Origin: Strongylocentrotus pallidus
Taxonomy: Eukaryota > Echinodermata > Echinoidea > Camarodonta > Strongylocentrotidae
Length of the DNA stretch: 21,684 bases
Reading direction: 5' to 3'
Assembly (NCBI GenBank): GCA_030265145.1
Contig: JARBES010000125.1
Span: 22,866,038 to 22,887,721 of the forward strand
The position numbers and the translations under genes are program-made. Position 1 is the first letter of the stretch. Each line of letters starts with the position of its first letter. Shown piece after piece: positions 15,860 to 21,684 of the stretch. The notes beneath the pieces were generated by a model. The model was not told the origin of the DNA, did not search any database, and saw nothing but the letters and a program-made list of their open reading frames with translations.

Positions 15860-18800
15860 GTAAACATATTAAAAACACACCTTATGTCGGATTCATCTAC
15901 CTTATTCTATTCAATACATGCATGCATGTAGACAGCAAGTACTGCAATTAAATTAAGTAAATATTAGGTATAGGCTACCTATCATTACATTTTAACGATT
16001 TTATCAGCTCGGTTTTGAATCACCAATAATAACCAAACATAGTTATAACACCAGTTAGACTTTAATGCCGCTACTTAAACTTCATAGACAAATAACAATG
16101 TTTTGCTTAAAATTTATTCGAATCAATTGTTTTTAATTGATCACCTTGCAATTACTTAGCTTCCTAGCATTTTTTAAAATTAATTCTCAAGTTTTCCTAC
16201 CGCGTATTTTCTTATATCCAGCTGGACAAGAATGATTTAACTGATATCCATCTTGCCATAAAATACGGTCACATGTCCATCGTTGAGAAGTTAGTTTCTG
16301 AGGGAGCTGATCTTAATGTCCAGTCAACTGACGGCCAGACGTGTCTCCATCAAGCCATTAAACTCATCTATAAGAGCAAGACGATTTTGCATGACACGGA
16401 TACACTAAAAGAGGTAAGTTGTACCATGGACCTGGGTGGCTTTCACAAAACTTTGCATCAGTGACAAATGACATTTGTAGTTAAGCTACTGAAATCTTTG
16501 CTTCTGATTGGTTATCAACAGATTTGTCACTGATTTTTGTCATTTGTCATTGAAAAAAGGCTTTTTGAAACGGTTCCCTGGTTGTACCCCAGTAACACAA
16601 ACGAGACCGACACCAAGACCAACGAGAGTCTGAACAACAAATTACGCTACGGCTAAATATTGGTCAGTTTTAACATGGACCTATAAGAATGCTTACAACG
16701 TAAATAGGGATTTCCACTTTTGTGAATCAAAGATGCAGCGTTATAAACTATGCGTAAGATGCTCATTCACCCTGGCTCTTGATGAATGATACTGTTCTGG
16801 TTAAAAAATAAAAAATAAATTGTTCATGTTTCAGATCTCTGATGAGTATTACAAGGGCGAACTATCTCCTGAGAAGGCCTTGGTGTTTTATCTCCTAGAG
16901 AATGGAGCCAAGTCAGATGTGAAGGACAAGCCAGGCAACCTACCAATCCAATATGCCAAGGACGAAGTGGTCAAACAGATGATTTTGTCAAGGTGATACT
17001 TTCAAGTCCTAAAGAATAACATTTTGTCCCGCCAGTTGTAAAACAAAATATTTGTCAAAACCCAAGGAAACAATGCATTTGTTCAACTTCCACTTTTGAG
17101 ATTTGGAAATAGAATTGATTTTTTGACAAAAATCTCTAGCCTTTTTGTTAATCCAGTTGATTATAAACGTGCTGCTCAAACAATAAATTGTACATATTTT
17201 TGACAACTGTGACTTTTACTTTGTTCAGGGCTACTAAGTTAAGCCTACTCGGTCGTAAACTCCACCTTATCCTTGTTTTTTTTGTATCTACTCAGATAGT
17301 CAGTATATATATATATGTATATACATGTACATTGTTTAACGTTATTCTTTATTTAAAAGATATTAACTATTAAAGTGTCTTTCTTTTAATGTTTGTATTT
17401 TGAGAGAATTGTATTTTACCGCATTGCCACGTCAAGAAATCTGTATTCTTCTCCCTTTGCTAGAGTCTTCTCTTGAATAATTGGCCTAGAAAAGTGTCTC
17501 ACATTTAACAGTTGTTCGATTCATTTCACTATTATTTATGTAATTTGTCATCAGTGGAAACAAATACACGTTTTCAAGGCACAAATTGTATAGAATGACT
17601 AATCGAATTTATTATATTTGCACTGATGAATTTCAGATTACCTTCTTCAGAGGAGATCCAGTCTTATCGAGGTGAGAACATCCTTCAAACACAAACAGCT
17701 TTTCTAAATGTAAATGCTAAACTAGTGCGTCTATTGCTTTATTATCCATTAAGTCACAGATTATAGTCTAGCGATGATTATTTTTGGTTTTCCATCCCGA
17801 AGAACAAAGAATATAATGAATCATCGGCTGGGCCATATACTTATTAATCGCACACACAACTCGTTCACGTACTCCCTACAAAAACTGCATTCGTATTCAT
17901 GTATGAAGAAGTAAGAGTTAGGTTTCCATCAATGCCCCAAGTACGAGAGATGAACGTTTAATGAGCCCCAAATATTAAAAAAACACCCAAATATAAATGA
18001 AAAGATGGATATCGATACTTAATTATTGATTTTTCCATAGAAAGTTATTCAAATATTACAAACCAGAAGGATATGTCAGTGTTTGGATTATTAACCCAAT
18101 CCTCTTTGTCGACAAAAATGCGATAAAAACTATATGTATATATTCGTATATCATTCTAATAATAATCCCGATCTTAATTTACAGTAACTTTGTCGATTAT
18201 ATATGTGCTTATGTTTGAAATAATTAACAGATGAACCATCAACTCCTTCCATCGTCTCTGTTGAAGTCGAAATGGATACCAGTCAGGAAATCGAATTAGA
18301 AGACCATGGCGTATCACTGTATATTCCTCCGGACGCTGTTTATCAGAGTGACGCGTGCAAGATCACGTTAACCCTCTTACGAGACCCTCCCAGTGTTGAC
18401 ATCCAAGATGATGAATCAGTGGTCTGCTACGGGATCAGATGTGATCCTCCAAACATGATCTTCAACAATCCTGTTAAGATCAGGATACCACACTATTCAT
18501 TGGTCACGAATCCTGATCAAGTGATACCAGACATCGTTTCCTGTGTATGGGATTCAGTCAAGGGTAAGTCTATTGGGTCAGATTAAGAAATTTGCCTACT
18601 TTTGATGCTGGGATAAATGCATATTGATGCACCGAGATCCATTGTTAGCATACCAAACAAAGCATGTTCAAATTGTAAGACATTATATAGCAAGCACCAT
18701 GAGCGCCCATCTGAGGCGCTCACCAGTGCAATAGAAAAGAAGCCACCATCATTTATTTTATTTATTTCGTTTTATTTCAACAGGGTAGCCCCATCAGTAG

Positions 18801-21683
18801 TTAAAATACTGTTATTCTTGGGGGCCCTGAAGGGGCATCATCATCATGTTAAACCAATTGATTTGTTAAAGATATATTATATTCTTCCTCCTCTTTGCTA
18901 GTAGTATTTTTAAAGACACTCAGCTTTGACTCTTGAATCTTATCTTCTGATGGTGATCTCGGAGTTGGGAGTTCAAACTCTATATATCGTCCTCATCACA
19001 GTGTCAAAATGTTACGAGGAACTATTTGCAACTAATGTGTATCTTTGGAAATTGTCAGTAAAGGGGAAATTGGTGCTTTTTAATATGGCTTCTTAAATTA
19101 AAAACCATTTCAAATAATTATTCTTGACAAGAGTACTAACTATAGATAACAATATTTGATGTCAGTATACATCTGAGGTTTCACTGTTAAAAGGACAAAT
19201 CGGCCCTATGGCGAAATAACATTTGTCAAAAAAAAAACGCAATTTGTTTTGTTACCCACTGACACCAGATCTACCAAGAACATCAAGAAAAAGATCATCG
19301 AGCTCACCAGCCGAACCACCATTCTGCAGAATGTACAGGAGATACCTTGAGCTGTACATTGGTTACTGTGCTGAGTGGTGGGTTCTTATTCCTCTCGAAC
19401 AACAGGTGATCCGACACCAACTTCTGTGCACCCCATACACCCTTAACAACCTAGAGAGAGGCAAAGAGTTTGAAGTTCACCTGCAGATACATGCGGACCT
19501 TCCTGGGATGGAAACGGTTCGTAAAAAGCACCTGATTATTAGCAATCAATTGTCGGAATTTATTACTTACAACTACTCCGCGACGTTTCTCCTGTTCCTA
19601 ATGACTTCAACCAATTTTGTGTTCATCACGGAATTGATAATTTCCGTTTTGTAATCGAATCTAATACACAAATGTTTGTATGCCTCGTTGCAAATTAGTT
19701 TACGAATAATTGTATTTCAATTGTAAGAATGGTATTGCAAACCCTGGGATTATTAAAAGAAACATCATTGAACCTTCTATTAAATGAATGTAATGAATGT
19801 TTTGAGAACCGTGATTTCTCACTGCCAAAAGAACATTTGAAACCACTTAATTCTAGAAATGATAAAACTATAGTTATTATTTGTCTGATGAGGTTCAAAA
19901 CATTTTCTTCACTGAAAGAAAATTGCATTTTCTCATGAATGTGTATCGACGGTACTTAGTCTCTTCCTTTGTAATAGGATATACGAGAGGAGAAGAAGCA
20001 GCAGTCGTACCACAAGTGTCATCGCTCCGTTCCCTTTAGTGTTGAATTTAAGTCTGGTTACGTCACAGTGACGTGTCATCGAGAGGGCGAACAAGTTGAA
20101 AGCAAGGTAATCAAAACTCAAAAGGAGTTATATGACGTGACAATGTTTAATATAATAATCTGTAGCAAATATATCACTTTTGTGTTTTCGTAGCAAAGGC
20201 TATATTTTATGATCAAGCTATCTTTTTACAAGTTAACCAGGTTTAATGAACAATTTGAAAAGTAAAAATGTCAGAGGTAATCATGTCAGGTAGATTTATC
20301 ATTCTTACATCTGTCATTCTTAACTTCTGCATCTACACCTCCTTTTACCTTCCTATTTTACCTCTATCATCCTCTGGTATTCTCACGTTTTACCCTTCTA
20401 ATACCTTTGAACTTTTTCCCTCTGACGTTTTTTATGCGACACTGTTACCGGGCAATGTTATTTAAACATTCCCTTTCCATGTTTGATGAAGTTATCCGAC
20501 ATGTACATCATCTTATTGATGCAGTTAACACCAAGGAGGAAGAGAGGGCATTTACCACCAATCATATGAATAAATGCTGTGTTTGACATCGTTTAAATTT
20601 AGATATTGTCGTTTTTTGGTTATTTCAATATCACAGGTTCTCTCTTTAAAGGATGTTTGTGGCAAGATGAGACACAACATGTTGTTGTCCGTGACTCCTA
20701 CTGAAGAAGAATTCACAAGGATAACCGTAGCGATTACACAGGCTGGAAAGCTAGGAGTGTCTCGATCAATTGCTTTTATCATCAGACACACAGGTATAGT
20801 TAGAGTCTCTTCATCGTATTGTGTGCACTTAGTGAAAAATTATCAGTTAGTTTGTGGTTAATAACTCAAGAATATGATAAAAAAAAAAAAAAAACGTGAC
20901 AAACTAGGAGAATCTCACGAAAAATGATTTATAGCGCTTGAAGATAGTTGCATCATAGTGTAATGTTTTTTAATGAGCAATAAATACCCAAGATTATCCG
21001 AAAGATTTAGCCAAATTACAGTTCGGAATGGGTTTTATTATCTTTTTTGGTATGATTTTTTGGACAGTTCGTCATGAAATACTAAATGTGGGCATATCTA
21101 CATTCGCCTTTTGGAATGTTCATTTTCACATGACTTTTCATACATATACTTTTTACGTACGTTTAATCATGAGACAAAGGTTCAGCAAATTGTTTGAAAA
21201 CTAGAGACCGTAAGCAAAGGAAGTTGTATAATAGTAGGAATAATAATGTTAAATAGCAAAAGTAATGTGCGTATTTTCTCTTTAATTTACCCTCTCTTCC
21301 AAAAAATTGTAGATGGACAGAAGTACCTATCTCCTTCTGAGCCCACATCATTTCTTCGGTAAGTTTCAAACCATACATCATGGAGATAATGCTGTTTCGT
21401 TTGAACAAAACTACATATATATCAACTTTAATTGAATGGAAGTCTCTTGTAAATTAGTTGTGTTCTGCTTTGTACTTGCCATGCCAATGACATAACATAA
21501 TAACAATATACTGTTCTATGTGTTAATTACTTCAATGTGTTTTTGTTGCATGCACAATGAATTTAGAGCTCCCCAGAATGCCCCCCCCCCCCTAATCGGG
21601 AGGGAAGACCTACTGGTTGTAGTATTTTTTTTGTATCTTCCAGGCAGGTAGGGGAAGCAACCTTGCGAATGATTAAGTATTAA
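12236..21683 (+). CDS. Gene B: multi-exon ankyrin-repeat/ZU5-UPA-like protein
   Basis: Gene-level call joining 12236-15859, 16222-16413, 16835-16992, 17637-17671, 18231-18563, 19269-19516, 19978-20106, 20637-20793, 21313-21358 and a possible terminal exon 21644-21683. Exon lengths sum to 4962 bp, a multiple of three, and the frame stays open to a TAA, giving about 1653 residues. Order of parts: a non-ankyrin head (about 59 residues), about 35 ankyrin repeats, degenerate ankyrin tail, linker, ZU5, UPA-like region. This is the order of ankyrins, but with one ZU5 and no death domain visible. Likely a cytoplasmic scaffold or adaptor; ankyrin-ZU5 proteins are expanded in echinoderms, some with death domains. 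The partner and pathway are unknown. The start codon and the last exon are the weak points. Confidence 0.75.
12413..15778 (+). repeat. 99-bp ankyrin repeat array, gene B (34 units)
   Basis: Same 99-bp unit as in gene A, with a different internal history. Units 2-3 resemble 8-9 (offset 594 bp, sharing GNIDGKTALQSAANKGH); units 7-8 resemble 10-11 (offset 297 bp, sharing VDKxKGDGGTALHSATHEGH); units 23-24 resemble 26-27 (offset 297 bp); unit 25 resembles 26. The DNA core ATCAGTCAAGGAGCTGAGG is nearly constant across units, pointing to recent spread or gene conversion rather than old divergence. Confidence 0.9.
15860..16221. other. Intron 1 of gene B
   Basis: Donor GTAAAC, acceptor CTTATATCCAG. 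The middle (about 15976-16160) is AT-rich with no recognisable element and does not match the inserted material in gene A. It may be the older form of this intron. Confidence 0.65.
16222..16413 (+). CDS. Gene B exon 2: degenerate C-terminal ankyrin repeats
   Basis: 64 codons, phase 0 to phase 0, donor GTAAGT. It reads LDKNDLTDIHLAIKYGH then MSIVEKLVSEGADLNVQ, STDGQTCLHQAIKLIYKS and a short polar end. One complete ankyrin repeat and the first helix of the next are recognisable. It matches exon 2 of gene A closely, with changes such as TSII to MSIV and FLQQ to CLHQ; the latter is nearer the ankyrin consensus TxLHxA, so B looks the less altered copy here. Confidence 0.83.
16414..16834. other. 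Intron 2 of gene B
   Basis: Donor GTAAGT at 16414, acceptor CATGTTTCAG ending at 16834. It contains an hAT-like MITE right behind the donor. It lacks the ~540 bp that hold the Harbinger-like MITE and GT repeat in gene A. Confidence 0.7.
16426..16580. mobile_element. hAT-like MITE (155 bp) beside a splice donor
   Basis: Flanked by an 8-bp direct repeat GTTGTACC (16418-16425 and 16581-16588), the target size of hAT elements; gene A has one copy of the site (GAGTTGTACCC). The ends are imperfect inverted repeats (CCTGGGTGGCTTTCACAAAA against CAGGGAACCGTTTCAAAAA in reverse complement), and inner GTGACAAATGAC / GTCATTTGTCA motifs mirror each other. The insert starts 12 bases after the exon 2 boundary and its target repeat covers donor positions +5 onward, leaving GTAAGTTG intact. 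No coding capacity. Confidence 0.75.
16835..16992 (+). CDS. Gene B exon 3: last ankyrin-like segment
   Basis: 158 bp, phase 0 to phase 2, between CATGTTTCAG and TCAAG|GTGATA. It encodes ISDEYYKGELSPEKALVFYL, LLENGAKSDVKDKPGNLPIQ and YAKDEVVKQMILSR. It differs from gene A at only a few residues (K to E, R to K, T to P). It closes the ankyrin solenoid. Confidence 0.8.
16993..17636. other. Intron 3 of gene B
   Basis: AT-rich intron collinear with intron 3 of A, including a shorter TA-rich repeat near 17301-17330. Frames at 17009-17206 (minus) and 17188-17373 (plus) are not conserved and are judged accidental. Confidence 0.7.
17637..17671 (+). CDS. Gene B exon 4: 35-bp micro-exon (linker)
   Basis: Acceptor GAATTTCAG, donor GTGAGA. 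Adds LPSSEEIQSYR between ankyrin tail and ZU5, phase 2 in and phase 1 out. Length and sites agree with gene A; one residue differs (L to S). Confidence 0.75.
17672..18230. other. Intron 4 of gene B
   Basis: AT-rich, collinear with intron 4 of A except for small insertions and deletions. No gene or element recognised. Confidence 0.65.
18231..18563 (+). CDS. Gene B exon 5: ZU5 domain
   Basis: 333 bp, phase 1 to phase 1, acceptor TTAACAG, donor GTAAGT. The ZU5 core is intact: GVSLYIPPDAVYQSDACK, ITLTLLRDPPSVD, SVVCYGIRCDPPNMIF, NNPVKIRIPHYSL. Compared with A it has IPPDAV (closer to the usual ZU5 IPPGAI) and NNPV in place of HKPV. ZU5 packs with a UPA segment in ankyrin, UNC5 and PIDD. The in-frame ATG at 18272 is internal to the exon. 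Confidence 0.88.
18564..19268. other. Intron 5 of gene B
   Basis: Collinear with intron 5 of A apart from an 83-bp insert at 18753-18835 inside the CAT repeat. Acceptor CCACTGACACCAG after a T-rich stretch. Confidence 0.7.
18753..18835 (-). mobile_element. Short 3' fragment of a retroposon (minus strand)
   Basis: Absent from gene A. On the minus strand it reads GGGGCTACCCTGTTGAAAT and then an A-rich ATAAA-type tail, the usual 3' end of a LINE or SINE. It sits in a CAT repeat, with CATCAT on both sides, so the target duplication cannot be told from the host repeat. Only the end of the element is present; no coding sequence. Confidence 0.5.
19269..19516 (+). CDS. Gene B exon 6: ZU5/UPA-side exon
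   Basis: 248 bp, phase 1 to phase 0. It starts with a basic serine-rich linker (DLPRTSRKRSSSSPAEPPFC), then an aromatic segment (YRRYLELYIGYCAEWWVLIP), then LNNLERGKEFEVHLQIHADL and PGMET. The FEVHLQIHADLPG part resembles the start of UPA domains, which follow ZU5 in ankyrin-family proteins. The acceptor is good, but the donor (ACG|GTTCGT) is weak; it is chosen because it alone joins exon 7 in phase 0. Without splicing the frame would run to 19654 with no similarity. The gene A counterpart is cut by the gap. Confidence 0.75.
19517..19977. other. Intron 6 of gene B
   Basis: Weak donor GTTCGT at 19517, acceptor TTTGTAATAG ending at 19977. AT-rich, with two overlapping short frames on opposite strands around 19695-19938 that show no family likeness. 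Nothing else seen. Confidence 0.55.
19978..20106 (+). CDS. Gene B exon 7: UPA-like segment
   Basis: 129 bp, phase 0 to phase 0, acceptor GTAATAG, donor GTAATC. It reads DIREEKKQQSYHKCHRSVPF, then SVEFKSGYVTVTCHREGEQV and ESK. The charged start and the beta-rich SVEFKSGYVTVTCHREG stretch continue the UPA-like fold begun in exon 6. Too short to stand out by length; supported by phase fit with both neighbours and by its codon-like base pattern. No copy is visible for gene A because of the gap. Confidence 0.68.
20107..20636. other. Intron 7 of gene B
   Basis: Donor GTAATC, acceptor AATATCACAG. Pyrimidine-rich CCT/TTTACC stretch at about 20335-20430. No gene, RNA or mobile element recognised. Confidence 0.6.
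20637..20793 (+). CDS. Gene B exon 8: C-terminal segment
   Basis: 157 bp, phase 0 to phase 1, acceptor TATCACAG, donor GTATAG. It encodes VLSLKDVCGKMRHNMLLSV, TPTEEEFTRITVAITQAG and KLGVSRSIAFIIRHT. Predominantly beta/alpha mixed with no motif I can name; it may complete the UPA-like fold. The frame is open only across the exon span in this phase, and the acceptor is preceded by a T-rich tract. Confidence 0.65.
20794..21312. other. Intron 8 of gene B
   Basis: AT-rich with an A run at about 20879-20894. Acceptor AAAAAATTGTAG ending at 21312. No gene or element recognised; the frame on the minus strand at 21163-21408 is judged accidental. Confidence 0.55.
21313..21358 (+). CDS. Gene B exon 9: short C-terminal exon
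   Basis: 46 bp, phase 1 in and phase 2 out, donor GTAAGT (strong). It encodes DGQKYLSPSEPTSFL and the first two bases of R. Supported mainly by splice sites and phase. Confidence 0.55.
21359..21643. other. Intron 9 of gene B
   Basis: Contains a C run of about 12 near 21581-21592. The end, GTATTTTTTTTGTATCTTCCAG, is an excellent polypyrimidine tract and acceptor. Confidence 0.5.
21644..21683 (+). CDS. Gene B possible terminal exon
   Basis: After TTTGTATCTTCCAG the frame demanded by exon 9 reads (R)QVGEATLRMIKY and then TAA at 21681-21683, two bases before the window edge counting the last base. It would end the protein without a death domain. Alternatives: an acceptor four bases downstream (GGCAG) would give an immediate stop, or the true next exon lies outside the window. 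No poly(A) signal can be seen. Confidence 0.4.
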
Positions 21684-21684
21684 T

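Noticed and set aside
19529-19654. Extension of the exon 6 frame of gene B to 19654
   Set aside because: The residues after PGMET lose likeness to a UPA segment, and splicing at GTTCGT restores it through exon 7; kept only as a possible intron-retention form.

Overview
The window looks like metazoan nuclear DNA, most likely a sea urchin (Strongylocentrotus-type) or another echinoderm. The basis is AT-rich sequence, genes split by GT-AG introns, short non-autonomous DNA transposons, and very long ankyrin arrays with near-identical 33-residue units fused to a ZU5 domain, an architecture known to be expanded in echinoderms. The species call is inference.

Layout: the window is essentially one tandem duplication of about 9-10 kb. 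Copy A runs from about 629 to a 100-N assembly gap at 10173-10272. Copy B begins at 10361 and runs to the window end. Each copy has (i) a 5' flank with a ~510-bp module, present twice in front of A and once in front of B; (ii) decayed ankyrin coding DNA with a conserved but dead start; (iii) a single giant exon holding about 36 (A) or 35 (B) ankyrin repeats; (iv) three small exons with degenerate ankyrin repeats and a linker; (v) a ZU5 exon; and (vi) a second ZU5/UPA-like exon, which in A is cut by the gap. Copy B continues through three or four more exons, and a possible terminal exon ends with a stop two bases before the window end.

All exon boundaries of B were joined by splice sites and phase and give one uninterrupted frame (about 1653 codons before the stop if the last exon is right). 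The A exons match in position and phase as far as the gap.

The two genes agree at the edges of the array (first two and last two repeats) and in all downstream exons, but the interior repeats have been reshuffled and re-expanded separately, in blocks of 2, 3, 6 or 7 units. Introns differ by insertions: a TAA-flanked Harbinger-like MITE and a probable LINE tail in A, and an hAT-like MITE, another short MITE and another retroelement tail in B. The encoded proteins should be cytoplasmic or membrane-skeleton-associated scaffold or receptor-adaptor proteins of the ankyrin/UNC5/PIDD ZU5-UPA group. Ligand and pathway cannot be read from the sequence.
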